A DNA stretch of 64,000 bases from CAZHRC01 sp964533865 (GCA_964533865.1 CAZHRC010000005.1:41255-105254); one strand, 5' to 3'; shown: positions 42,378 through 51,040, counted from the stretch's first letter. Made by a program: numbers and translations. Notes: generated from the sequence alone by a model not told the origin.

Positions 42378-42944
42378 GTGAAAAGGATACGATCTCTAAT
42401 TAACGCCCATAAACGAGCTATTCTCCTCGTCATAGGCATTGTCTTGATAGGTTATACCGGTCTATCGATCTTTCAAACGGTGACAAAAAAAGCGGTTCTC
42501 TCTCTTTTAATTGTCAACCCGGTTTCGATGGAAACATCGGTGTTAGAAGATGAGCTACGGACCTATTTGAAAGAGGACAATCCTAAACACTACATTCGGA
42601 TTAATACTGTTTATTTACCAGAGGGGACCGACTACAAAACGACCCCCTCGATAAACGCCATGATCGCTTCCCAGACGGTGGACTTGGTCATCGCACCAAA
42701 AAAAGTCCACGAGCCTATCGAAAACACTGGGCTTTATGAAAAGATCGAAGCGATCTACACTGGCGAATTAGAAGGAAATCTCGTGTCGGAAACACCATAC
42801 CGGGCATCTGTTTTAGAGACTCGACTCAAAGACCAATACGGTCTCGTCGCAGAGGAAAACGCCCACCTCTCCGTACTCCACACCACGGAGAACAAGGACA
42901 CCGTCAACGAGTTTCTCCGATTTATTTACGGTTACCCCCCTTGA
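42378..42944 (+). CDS. Membrane-anchored protein of unknown function
   Basis: 188 residues; ribosome site GAGAGGAGG, GTG start. An N-terminal basic stretch (MKRIRSLINAHKR) is followed by a single hydrophobic helix at about residues 14-32 with no lipobox, so it is a signal anchor with the remaining 155 residues outside. The outer part contains LVIAPKKVHEPIENTGLYEKIE and a segment SINAMIASQTVDLVIA reminiscent of one lobe of extracellular solute-binding proteins. It is not a full binding protein. I do not recognise the family. It ends the island operon before a terminator. Confidence 0.7.
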   Translation: MKRIRSLINAHKRAILLVIGIVLIGYTGLSIFQTVTKKAVLSLLIVNPVSMETSVLEDELRTYLKEDNPKHYIRINTVYLPEGTDYKTTPSINAMIASQTVDLVIAPKKVHEPIENTGLYEKIEAIYTGELEGNLVSETPYRASVLETRLKDQYGLVAEENAHLSVLHTTENKDTVNEFLRFIYGYPP

Positions 42945-42991
42945 GTAACATAGAGTGAGATCACCTCCTTCTCCAGAGGCCTCACAAGACT

Positions 42992-43035
42992 CACCCCCAC
43001 CTGACAGGAACCGCCTGTGGTGGGGGTGGGTTGTT
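42992..43035 (+). terminator. Intrinsic terminator of the island operon
   Basis: CACCCCCACC pairs with GGTGGGGGTG, and an inner ACAGG/CCTGT stem extends it, followed by GGTTGTTTTGGTTTG. A strong GC stem with a modest T-rich tail. Confidence 0.8.
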
Positions 43036-43089
43036 TTGGTTTGTGGGACGGTTTAGTAACGAGCGAGAAGGGCTAGGGTTCGAAACAAC

Positions 43090-43115
43090 GAAAAGAGAGC
43101 CCCAGGTGGGCTCTC
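43090..43115 (-). terminator. Intrinsic terminator of the Ugp-like operon
   Basis: On the minus strand GAGAGCCC and GGGCTCTC pair with a five-base loop, followed by TTTTC. It lies 25 bases beyond the stop of the binding-lipoprotein gene. Confidence 0.8.
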
Positions 43116-43139
43116 ATCAAAGAGGGTATGTGAAGAAAT

Positions 43140-44477
43140 CTAGTTATTAATGATAGACTGACACTTTTCGGCGTATGTCTTTAGCAAGGTGTCAGGTGCG
43201 GCGTTGGGGTCGATGACGAATTCGGTCAACATATTGGTGACTTCCTTTAATACTTCGGGACCTTTCTCCGTGCTTGGTCGATCTTGGATAAAATCTAATT
43301 GGCTCAAAGACACTTCGTACTGGGCTTTTTCAGCGAAGAGTTTTTTCAAGGCATCGGTTTCAACAGCGGCCTTTGTCGTAGGAGCATAGCCGGTTTTTTC
43401 TACAACGTAAGCGATATTTTCCGGTTCAGCAATGAATTTTAGAAAGGCGATGGCACCGTTAGTTTCCTCTTCCGATTTGTTTGCGACGGCAACCAGATTT
43501 GCGCCACCGGTTGGAACGGCTTGTTTGCCACCTGTTGGGATAGGCATAGCTGCAGTTGCCAATTCAAATCCGTTATCTTTGGCAACGTTCATAAAATAGC
43601 TAATGTCGGCGATGGTCGATACGAGCATCGGCGTTGCGCCTTGGGCAAAGTCAGCCTTGGAGAGGTTGCCAGCATCGGTTCCCGTCAAGAAGTTGGCGTA
43701 GCCGTTTGTTTGAAGCTCTCGCCAATAGTTCAGTACTTTTAGTCCGGCATCGTTGTTAAAATTAACGTCGGTTTCTTCAGCATTGAAGATGGAACCGCCC
43801 GATTGATTCAAGTAACTCTCAAAATACCATTGATTCACGACGGACATCGTGAGGGCAGGTTTGGATTGTTCTTTAAACTTCTTTCCGATCTCAACGACAT
43901 CTTCCCAGGTTTTTGGGCCTTGGGCATCAAAGCCAGCTTCTTTGAGCATGGTAGCGTTGATCATCAAGATTGGCGATGAACGCATATAGGGGATGGCGTA
44001 AAGTTTGCCGTCGAGAATGGCATTTCCCATCAAGCTGGGGTAGAAACTCGATGAGTCGAGGTTAGCCGCTTTTGCCCCTTCTGTCATGTCGACGATCATC
44101 CCTGCTTTTTGTAGGATGGCCACATTTTGAGGTTCGATCACGGCTACGCCAGGGGCGTTGTTTGCGGCAAAGGAAGCTTGAAGTTTAGATTGGATGTCGG
44201 CGTAGGAGCCTTGGTGTTGAGCGACGATCTCGTATTTGTCTTGAGAGTCGTTAAACCGTTTTGCCAGTTCTTCGTTCGCTTCTGCAATCGTATCTGTCCA
44301 AGTGTACCAGAAGTTAATCTTTATTTTTTCACCGCTGGTTTCGGTGGCGCTTTTTGTGGCATCTGTAGTTGTCGTGTCGGCTGGAGTGGGTGTTTTGTCG
44401 CCACCACTACAGGCGACGAGCGCGAGTGCGAGGGCGATAAGTAGTGACCATAATCGGGTTGTTTTTTTGAAGTTCAT
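43140..44477 (-). CDS. Ugp-like ABC substrate-binding lipoprotein
   Basis: 445 residues from the ATG at 44477, with AAAGGAG six bases upstream; the frame to 44522 overlaps the permease. Signal peptide with lipobox LVAC near residue 21 and a Thr-rich spacer. The domain begins IKINFWYTWTDTIAEANEEL and contains YAIPYMRSSPILMINATMLKEAG and a late AIAFLKFIAEPENIAYVVEKTGY, close to the UgpB group that binds glycerol-3-phosphate or its diesters. The phosphodiesterase in the same operon supports a phosphodiester ligand. Gene order is binding protein last. Confidence 0.88.
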   Translation of the reverse strand: MNFKKTTRLWSLLIALALALVACSGGDKTPTPADTTTTDATKSATETSGEKIKINFWYTWTDTIAEANEELAKRFNDSQDKYEIVAQHQGSYADIQSKLQASFAANNAPGVAVIEPQNVAILQKAGMIVDMTEGAKAANLDSSSFYPSLMGNAILDGKLYAIPYMRSSPILMINATMLKEAGFDAQGPKTWEDVVEIGKKFKEQSKPALTMSVVNQWYFESYLNQSGGSIFNAEETDVNFNNDAGLKVLNYWRELQTNGYANFLTGTDAGNLSKADFAQGATPMLVSTIADISYFMNVAKDNGFELATAAMPIPTGGKQAVPTGGANLVAVANKSEEETNGAIAFLKFIAEPENIAYVVEKTGYAPTTKAAVETDALKKLFAEKAQYEVSLSQLDFIQDRPSTEKGPEVLKEVTNMLTEFVIDPNAAPDTLLKTYAEKCQSIINN

Positions 44478-44493
44478 TGTTTTCTCCTTTGTG

Positions 44494-45324
44494 TTATTTG
44501 TCTTCAGTTGAAACAAAACCATTGATAATCCTTCGTTGAGCGATAATATATAAAATTAGTATGGGTAATACTAATATAATATTGCCTGCCATAACTACGT
44601 TCCACGCGGTCGCTCCTTCGGTTTGGGCGATGTTTGCGACACCGACGGACAAGGGGCGGATACTGGCTTCAGTGGTCATAACCATAGGCCAAAAGTAGTC
44701 ATTCCATCGACTGATAAAGGTGAGGAGCAAAACAGTGACGATGGTTGGACGAGCGATGGGCAACATGATTTTTTTGATGATCGTCCATTCGTTGGCGTTG
44801 TCGAGCTTAGCGGCTGAAACCAAGCTTTCGGGAATACTCATAAAAGTTTGACGAAGCATAAAGATGCCAAATGCGCTCGAGGCAAAGGGGACGATGAGGC
44901 TGGGATAGTGATTGATCCATCCTAATTTGCTAAAGAGCAGATACAAAGGGATAAAGACCAGTTGCATTGGGATCATCAGGGTAATTAAGACGATGCCAAA
45001 AAAGAAGTTTTTGCCTTTGAATCGATAGCGAGCAAAAGCATACGCTGCGGGGATGATAAACAGGGCTTGTAGCACCATAGTCACTAAAGTAATCACCGCG
45101 CTGTTTTTGATATAGGTTAGAAATGGACCGGAACCCCATGCATCTACGAAGTTTTGAAGGCGAAATTCGCTGGGAATGAAGATCGGAGGATAGGTTACCG
45201 TTTCTGCTGGTGTTTTAAGGGATGTGATCACCATCCATACAAAAGGAAGGATGAAGAGGCCAACAAGTAGGACAAGACCAGCGTTTTCTAAGAGTCGGCG
45301 GAGCGGTGTTTGAGATTTATTCAT
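44494..45324 (-). CDS. Ugp-like ABC permease (UgpE/MalG family)
   Basis: 276 residues with six membrane helices. The docking loop is ESLVSAAKLDNANEWTIIKKIMLP and the end RRIINGFVSTEDK. It lies between the first permease (45338-46261) and the binding lipoprotein, all on the minus strand with short gaps. Confidence 0.9.
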   Translation of the reverse strand: MNKSQTPLRRLLENAGLVLLVGLFILPFVWMVITSLKTPAETVTYPPIFIPSEFRLQNFVDAWGSGPFLTYIKNSAVITLVTMVLQALFIIPAAYAFARYRFKGKNFFFGIVLITLMIPMQLVFIPLYLLFSKLGWINHYPSLIVPFASSAFGIFMLRQTFMSIPESLVSAAKLDNANEWTIIKKIMLPIARPTIVTVLLLTFISRWNDYFWPMVMTTEASIRPLSVGVANIAQTEGATAWNVVMAGNIILVLPILILYIIAQRRIINGFVSTEDK

Positions 45325-45337
45325 GGTTTCACCTCGG

Positions 45338-46261
45338 TTACGAGTAGTGTACTTTTTTGTTAAGTACTTTGAAGTAGATCGCGGTCAGCGCTCCTAAAAT
45401 GATGAATAGCACCACACCAGCTGCCGATGCGTAACCCATTTTAAAGAAGCTGAACCCATTTTGATAGATGTAATAAACCAAAGTGTTCGTCGCGTTGAGC
45501 GGTCCGCCTTGGGTCATGATGGAGACGGTATCGAAAACTTGGAAATTCATCAGGGTATTCATCACCACTAAAAAGAATATAGTCGGGCTCATCATCGGCA
45601 GGATGATTTTTGTTAATAGTCGGTGCTTGGGTGTGTTGTCGAGCTTTGCCGCTTGTAGCACGCTACGAGGGATGGATTGCAAACCCGAGAGCATAATCAA
45701 TGTATCATAACCGATTAATTTCCAAACCCCAATGACGATGAGCGAAGGTAGGGCGGTCTGTGGCGCTTTAAGCCATTGGAGCTTATCGATGCCGACTAGC
45801 CCCAGTAGCCAATTTAATACGCCGTAGTTGGGTTCCATCAACCACAACCAAATAAAGGAAATGGAAACCCATGAGGTGATATGTGGGCTAAAGATAGCGG
45901 CTTGGGCGAAGTTGTACATTTCCCCTTTTTTGTTGAGAAACAGGGCGAAAAGCAAAGAGAGGGTTATGGTGAGGACCACGGTAGACAGGGTGTATACGGT
46001 AGTATTGGCCATCACTTTCAAAAAGTCAGCGTTCGCAAAAAGAGAAGTAAAGTTCTTTAAGCCGACAAATGCTTTATCGGGACTGACAAAGTTCCAGTCG
46101 TGAAAACTCAAAAACACCATGTAAAAGATGGGATAAATATAGCACACTAAAAAAATGAGAATACTTGGCCCGATCATGAAATAGGGTAGGAGTTTTCGCA
46201 ATTTTATTTTGTGTCGTGACTTTTCTGAAGGCGCTGTCTTGGGTGTGATTGGTGCGGTCAT
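45338..46261 (-). CDS. Ugp-like ABC permease (UgpA/MalF family)
   Basis: 307 residues with an N-terminal basic extension (SEKSRHKIKLRKLLPYFM) before six membrane helices. The docking loop is RSVLQAAKLDNTPKHRLLTKIILP, followed by IMTQGGPLNATNTLVYY. Its start overlaps the end of the ATPase gene upstream on this strand (ATGA), so ATPase and permease translation are coupled. Confidence 0.9.
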   Translation of the reverse strand: MTAPITPKTAPSEKSRHKIKLRKLLPYFMIGPSILIFLVCYIYPIFYMVFLSFHDWNFVSPDKAFVGLKNFTSLFANADFLKVMANTTVYTLSTVVLTITLSLLFALFLNKKGEMYNFAQAAIFSPHITSWVSISFIWLWLMEPNYGVLNWLLGLVGIDKLQWLKAPQTALPSLIVIGVWKLIGYDTLIMLSGLQSIPRSVLQAAKLDNTPKHRLLTKIILPMMSPTIFFLVVMNTLMNFQVFDTVSIMTQGGPLNATNTLVYYIYQNGFSFFKMGYASAAGVVLFIILGALTAIYFKVLNKKVHYS

Positions 46262-47295
46262 TGCAAACTCCTCTCTCGCTTTTCGTCTCGTGTGCCGTCA
46301 GCGTTAAAGCAGAAGAGATCTTCAGCGGATACACTGAGGATGACTTTATCCCCAACGTTGTAGTGAAATGCGGAGTGGGATTTAATACTGAGAGAAAGGT
46401 CATAAAAATGGGCGGTATATATGACTTCTGATCCAAGATTTTCTTTGGCGATGATGTCAACATTAAGGGTAATCGAGTCAGTATTTGGCGTGGAGATGAT
46501 GTTCAAACGCTCAGGTCGTACGCCGATGACGCAGTTAACACCTGAAAGGCCCATGGCACGGCTATCGATAAAATTCATCGATGGGGTACCGAGAAAACCC
46601 GCCGAAAACCGATTGGGAGGATTGTCGTAGACTTCGGTTGGCGTGCCTTGTGCCATAATTTTTCCTTGATCAAAAATGACGATATGGTTTCCCATAGACA
46701 TCGCTTCGACTTGATCGTGGGTGACGTAGACAAAGGTGGTCTTTAACCGGCGGTGTAGCTGAATCAATTCGTGACGCATTTGACCACGGAGTTTAGCATC
46801 GAGGTTGGACAAGGGTTCATCGAGGAGGAAGGCTTCGGGGTTTTTGACTAAAGCGCGAGCGAGCGCCACCCTCTGGCGTTGACCACCGGAGAGTTGAGAG
46901 GGTTTTTTATTGGCATACGCTTTGAGCCCTACTGTATAGAGGACATCGTCGATTAATTGTTCCCGTTGTTTTTCTGGCACTTTATTATTGATCAATCCAA
47001 ACTCCACATTTCCCTTGACGGTCATTGTCGGGTAGAGGGCGTAGTTTTGAAAAACCATGGCGATATTGCGTTCGCCTGGCTCGACACCGTCCATCGATCG
47101 TCCGGCGATAGTGATCTCACCCTTTGAAGGCGCTTCAAGGCCGGCGATCATGTTTAACGTCGTCGATTTTCCACAACCCGAAGGGCCGACAAGAACCGTA
47201 AAAGAACCATCAGGTATGGTCAAGTTGAGGTCTTCTATGACATTTGTTTTTTTATCATAGGACATGTCGATGTGTTTTAAAATAATTTCACCCAT
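46258..47295 (-). CDS. Ugp-like ABC ATPase
   Basis: 345 residues. Walker A GPSGCGKSTTLNMIAG, signature LSGGQRQRVALARALV, Walker B AFLLDEPLSNLDAKLR and H-loop VTHDQVEAMSMG are intact, with a C-terminal TOBE-like region. Unlike the importers of the preceding island, this system has its own ATPase. It starts two bases after the phosphodiesterase stop. Confidence 0.92.
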   Translation of the reverse strand: MGEIILKHIDMSYDKKTNVIEDLNLTIPDGSFTVLVGPSGCGKSTTLNMIAGLEAPSKGEITIAGRSMDGVEPGERNIAMVFQNYALYPTMTVKGNVEFGLINNKVPEKQREQLIDDVLYTVGLKAYANKKPSQLSGGQRQRVALARALVKNPEAFLLDEPLSNLDAKLRGQMRHELIQLHRRLKTTFVYVTHDQVEAMSMGNHIVIFDQGKIMAQGTPTEVYDNPPNRFSAGFLGTPSMNFIDSRAMGLSGVNCVIGVRPERLNIISTPNTDSITLNVDIIAKENLGSEVIYTAHFYDLSLSIKSHSAFHYNVGDKVILSVSAEDLFCFNADGTRDEKRERSLQ

Positions 47296-47297
47296 AA

Positions 47298-48578
47298 CTA
47301 TCCCTGCTTTCTTAAGAGTTCGGTCAATATGCGGCCATTGGCGGATGGTAGCGATAAACCGAGGAGTGACGCAAACGTTGGCGCTTCGTCTTGTAGATTA
47401 GCCGTTATTATGTGTAATCCTTTAACAAATTGTGGGCCAATTCCGATGAACACAGGTTGGATTCCTAGATCGGGATGATGGCCGTGTCCAGTCGTGGCGT
47501 ATTCAAAGTCATCGTCTCCGTGGATTCTAAGGACTCGTCCTGTAGTGACGTTCTTAAAAGAAGTTCCCGAGTCGCTGATGAGGCAATAGGAAAAATCCCC
47601 GTCGAGTTGGAAGAGTGCCAGACATTCTTTAGCCGTGTAGATGTGTTGAATACCGTATTCAGGGGTGCTAACATAGTGGTAGAGCTTTTGTTCGACGCGT
47701 TTTTTTAAATCTTCATCGGAGGTGTCGCTAAACGTGACGTAAGCAGCTAGGCCAGCGCCTGAAACGTATGCGCCGTAGTTTTGGTCATCGCGGCGATACA
47801 ACCCGCAGTCAGTAAAATCGACGTTGAGGTTCAGTTGGCGATGGACTTTCATGTGACCGTGGTCGCTGACGATGATGAGATGATAACCGTCTGGGCCGTG
47901 CTTTCTTTCGAGGCGGTCGACGATTCGTTGAAGGTATCCGTCGATCTGTAAGATGCTCTCATCGACACGATCGCTAAACAATCCCGTTTGGTGTCGGGAA
48001 ATATCGACACAGGAGAGATGCAAGAATAATAAATCGATGTTTTCATTAGCGAGGACGTCCTCTGCCAGTGCGACGCCAAAATCATCAAACAACGGTTGGT
48101 TATTCCATTCGAGATGGTGGAGATGTTTTTTCAAATAAATCTGAGCCATGATTTCCGACGAGTGGGCGCTGAGAACGTCGAAAGCGTCACTTTTTCCCGA
48201 TTTAACCCATACTTCGGGGACGAGATAATCAACAGGGGCATTTGCTGTCACAGGCCACATAAATGCGGCAGTTTTGAGTCCGGCTCTTCGAGCAACATCC
48301 AATAGGGTTTCGGATTGGATGGCATCGTAATTCCATATCCAGTCCGGCGAGTCGGTGGACAAGTCAAACTTTTCGTTGTTGGTCACTCCATGACAATCGA
48401 TGGTGTTGCCTGTCAATTGCGTGACGTGGCAGGGGTAGGTTAGGGTTGGAAAAATCGACCGCACTTTTGGTATGATAGCGGCCTTTTTCAGTAATTTTCC
48501 AAAAGTTGGACAATTTCTTGCCTGTTGTAAATCTTCAGTTACTAATGCATCTACAGAAATAACGATTAACGGGATCAT
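47298..48578 (-). CDS. ENPP-type phosphodiesterase/nucleotide pyrophosphatase (alkaline phosphatase superfamily)
   Basis: 426 residues from the ATG at 48578, with AGGAG eight bases upstream; the earlier ATG at 48596 lies within that site. The metal centre follows the NPP pattern: ISVDALVTED, the Thr nucleophile in FPTLTYPCHVTQLTG, LHLSCVDISRHQTG, IIVSDHGHMKVH and TTGHGHHPD. There is no signal peptide, so it acts in the cytoplasm on the imported compound. NPP enzymes cut phosphodiester or pyrophosphate bonds, for example in glycerophosphodiesters or nucleotides. It is the first gene of the importer operon, divergent from the GntR regulator. Confidence 0.87.
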   Translation of the reverse strand: MIPLIVISVDALVTEDLQQARNCPTFGKLLKKAAIIPKVRSIFPTLTYPCHVTQLTGNTIDCHGVTNNEKFDLSTDSPDWIWNYDAIQSETLLDVARRAGLKTAAFMWPVTANAPVDYLVPEVWVKSGKSDAFDVLSAHSSEIMAQIYLKKHLHHLEWNNQPLFDDFGVALAEDVLANENIDLLFLHLSCVDISRHQTGLFSDRVDESILQIDGYLQRIVDRLERKHGPDGYHLIIVSDHGHMKVHRQLNLNVDFTDCGLYRRDDQNYGAYVSGAGLAAYVTFSDTSDEDLKKRVEQKLYHYVSTPEYGIQHIYTAKECLALFQLDGDFSYCLISDSGTSFKNVTTGRVLRIHGDDDFEYATTGHGHHPDLGIQPVFIGIGPQFVKGLHIITANLQDEAPTFASLLGLSLPSANGRILTELLRKQG

Positions 48579-48599
48579 AGGTTTCTCTCCTGACATGTA

Positions 48600-48795
48600 T
48601 TAACTATAATACAAGTATACAAGAAAAGCCATGGTCTTGTAAATGGGTTGAGGTAAAATTATGGTAAGAGTATTGTAAAATCAAGGAAAAGTATTGGTAA
48701 AATTTCTAATTAATCCTAAAATGTTTAGCATAATTCTCATTTTTATTGTATGATACACCATAGACGTAACAAATACGGCGAAGGACCGATATCAT
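48600..48795. promoter_or_regulatory. Divergent promoter region with AGTATTG(G)TAAAAT repeats
   Basis: Between the divergent phosphodiesterase and GntR genes. Two near-identical direct repeats, AGTATTGTAAAAT and AGTATTGGTAAAAT, lie at about 48669 and 48690, with a related GGTAAGAG just before. Nearer the minus-strand gene are ATACAAGTATACAAG and a TATTAT -10-like box. These are candidate sites for the GntR/UTRA regulator next door. Plus-strand -10: TATGAT near 48749. Confidence 0.5.
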
Positions 48796-49587
48796 ATGAT
48801 GGAGAATAAGACGATGAGAGAATCCACGGAAAAGGATCGAGATGGCACAAAAATTCGGATTAATAAAAAGTCACCGATGCCTATTTACTATCAAGTTTAC
48901 GAATTAATAAAAGAAGACATTCGAGAGAGGGAACTCAAAGAAGGGGAGAAGCTCCCTTCAGAAGCGGAGTATATGTTACGATTCGGCACGAGTCGAGTGA
49001 CTTTGCGCAAATCCTTGGAGCTTTTAGAAGAGGAGAGAATCATCACCCGATCCCAGGGTAGAGGGTCATTTGTCAATAAAATCGAAAAGCCGATCATCCA
49101 CGATTTCAGCTTGCCCACCACACAAAACGAGCGTATGCAACAGAGTAATATCGATTTTGAGCGGAAACTCGTCCGACTTCACCAAACGGACCCTTCCCCG
49201 GTTATTAGGAGGAGTCTAAAGATGAATGCTGGCGATCGATTATATTACATGGCGAGAATTTTTTACTACGAAGGTAGGCCTATTAGCTACAATGAATCAT
49301 GGATGCGAGCGGTTTACGTAGAAGATCTTGAAAAGCATTTCGTACCACCCTACAACCTCACCGAAACACTTTTGAACCACTACAACATTAAAGTCAATCG
49401 CATACAAAATACCATCTCCGCTGCACTTCCAAAGGAACAAGAAGTAGAACATTTGAGTATCGACTATGGTACCCCACTTATTGTGTTGACGTCGTTGAGT
49501 ATGATCAACGATGAGGAGCCTTTTGAATACTCGCGGACATCCTGGATCAGTTCGCGTATGCGGTTTATCATCAACTCTGACAACTAG
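48796..49587 (+). CDS. GntR-family (HutC/UTRA) transcriptional regulator
   Basis: 263 residues. The winged helix is MPIYYQVYELIKEDIREREL, then EKLPSEAEYMLRFGTSRVTLRKSLELLEEE with the wing ITRSQGRGSFV. Residues about 120-255 are the UTRA ligand domain (YMARIFYYEGRPISYNESWM, IDYGTPLIVLTSLS). UTRA regulators sense small sugar-phosphate-like or amino-acid-like molecules. Divergent orientation makes the adjacent Ugp-like operon its expected target, with a product of the phosphodiesterase a likely effector. Confidence 0.92.
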   Translation: MMENKTMRESTEKDRDGTKIRINKKSPMPIYYQVYELIKEDIRERELKEGEKLPSEAEYMLRFGTSRVTLRKSLELLEEERIITRSQGRGSFVNKIEKPIIHDFSLPTTQNERMQQSNIDFERKLVRLHQTDPSPVIRRSLKMNAGDRLYYMARIFYYEGRPISYNESWMRAVYVEDLEKHFVPPYNLTETLLNHYNIKVNRIQNTISAALPKEQEVEHLSIDYGTPLIVLTSLSMINDEEPFEYSRTSWISSRMRFIINSDN

Positions 49588-49608
49588 CCTCGGAAACGGG
49601 GCTTTTTG
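49586..49608 (+). terminator. Intrinsic terminator after the GntR gene
   Basis: AGCCTCG and CGGGGCT pair (one U-G) around a GAAA loop, followed by TTTT. The 196 bases after it to 49804 hold no coding frame. Confidence 0.75.
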
Positions 49609-49804
49609 CTTGTAGAGGTGACAAGATTGGTCGTCGTTCGACGATGAACCTCTCATTTGTGGAGACGATGGCAAATCACGTTTCTCCATAGTTCTACGAA
49701 GAGTAGCAACTTTTTCGTTTTCCATCGATTTATATATAGGTTAGATGTGTTACAGTGTAACAACTAAAACACTCAACCCTACTTTAAAGAAAAGGAGACG
49801 AGAT

Positions 49805-50605
49805 ATGACTATCAACAATCATTTATTGGCCAATTCGCACTTGAACCACATCCCGATTAAAATCCTCATCTGCCCTTCAGTCACCGGAATCAATCGGCCG
49901 GGTATCCCATTGCGCAAACACTCTGGCATCACCATCCACGATACGGGAAATTCAGCGAAAGGCGCCGATGCCGTGGCACACGCCGCCTATGTCGCGCGGG
50001 TGGAGAGAGGCGAAGGGGGCCATCAGGCATCCTATCACTTTTGCGTCGATGATAGAACTATCGTTCAAATTCTACCTCTAAACGAAGTCGCATGGCATGC
50101 TGGCGACGGGGAAAAAGGCTTTGGCAACAACGAAACCATCGCCATCGAAATCTGTGTCAATTCGGATGGCGATCTCTCAAAAGCCGAAGACAACGCCATG
50201 AGACTGGCGGCATTGCTCATGAACCATTATCAACTCCCTAAACTCTACAAACACCAAGATCATAGCGGAAAGTACTGCCCCTATTCGCTGCTCTATTCTG
50301 GACGGTGGACAAGTTTTGTCAATGGCGTCAGCCACTATCGCGCCAAACTGCCGACGAAGAATAAACAAGGGATCGCCATCCACTATACCCAAGAACGTTT
50401 TCTTCCTCAAGCCACCGCCTTAGCTATCGCCCTTCAAGGCAAACTGATGGATGGAAAGGTGGGAGTAGGTGAAGATTACAGTCGATTTGAACGGGTTTAC
50501 TATATCGGACAATCGAGAACCTCCGCCAGTGCCTATACGACGGATTTTGTATTGGCGGATGGGGAGGTCGAGATGTGGGAATTGGTATGGAAAATCATCC
50601 GATAA
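49805..50605 (+). CDS. N-acetylmuramoyl-L-alanine amidase (Amidase_2)
   Basis: 266 residues from ATG 49805 with AAAGGAG upstream. Zinc-site pattern: ITIHDTGNS, SYHFCVDDRTIVQILPLNEVAWHAG, and KHQDHSGKYCPYSLL with the conserved His and Cys-Pro. It cleaves the amide between N-acetylmuramic acid and L-alanine. There is no signal peptide, unlike housekeeping autolysins, and the C-terminal 80 residues match no wall-binding domain I recognise. That is the build of a phage-type endolysin, and the next small frame is a membrane peptide. No other phage gene is visible. Confidence 0.88.
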   Translation: MTINNHLLANSHLNHIPIKILICPSVTGINRPGIPLRKHSGITIHDTGNSAKGADAVAHAAYVARVERGEGGHQASYHFCVDDRTIVQILPLNEVAWHAGDGEKGFGNNETIAIEICVNSDGDLSKAEDNAMRLAALLMNHYQLPKLYKHQDHSGKYCPYSLLYSGRWTSFVNGVSHYRAKLPTKNKQGIAIHYTQERFLPQATALAIALQGKLMDGKVGVGEDYSRFERVYYIGQSRTSASAYTTDFVLADGEVEMWELVWKIIR

Positions 50606-50642
50606 AGGAAAATGAAACTGACCGAGTCAATGGAGGAGTCCA

Positions 50643-50798
50643 TTGACATCTACCTACTTCCTCCGCAATGCGATCGGATCCCCAGTTAAAGAAGGGGATG
50701 CGGTTATTGTGCGTGTGCTATTTGCCCTATCAACCATCTCTTTCATCTCTATCCTGTATAGGATGATTGTCAGTCTAAAAAAACCGATGAAGAGTTAG
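50643..50798 (+). CDS. Possible small membrane protein (51 residues)
   Basis: A TTG-started frame behind GGAGG, reading TSTYFLRNAIGSPVKEGDAV followed by a hydrophobic helix (VIVRVLFALSTISFISILY) and a basic tail (SLKKPMKS). It begins 37 bases after the amidase in the same direction. One membrane span with a basic C-terminus after an amidase is reminiscent of small holin-like proteins, but size and composition alone prove little. Confidence 0.45.
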   Translation: MTSTYFLRNAIGSPVKEGDAVIVRVLFALSTISFISILYRMIVSLKKPMKS

Positions 50799-51000
50799 AG
50801 AAAAACGATGGTTTGGTTTGGAGTGATCTATGGGATAACGTTGATATCGTTTTATGTCTTAAGGTGGTTGGGTTAATGAGTTTTTATTTTTGAAATTGGT
50901 TTGGCTGCGGAAAGCACCTTCCGGTGGTATAAGTAAAAGTGAAAGACAAGATAAGTACCACATCTCTTACTCGCGACGAACAGGATAAGATAAAGATCAA

Positions 51001-51040
51001 AAAACTCGCCAGAGGGGTAGTATGCCCCCTGGCGAGTTTT
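51001..51040. terminator. Bidirectional intrinsic terminator
   Basis: AAAACTCGCCAG pairs perfectly with CTGGCGAGTTTT, extended inward by GGGG/CCCC. T-runs on both strands serve the amidase side and the convergent permease gene. The flanking stretch 50799-51087 otherwise shows no feature. Confidence 0.9.
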
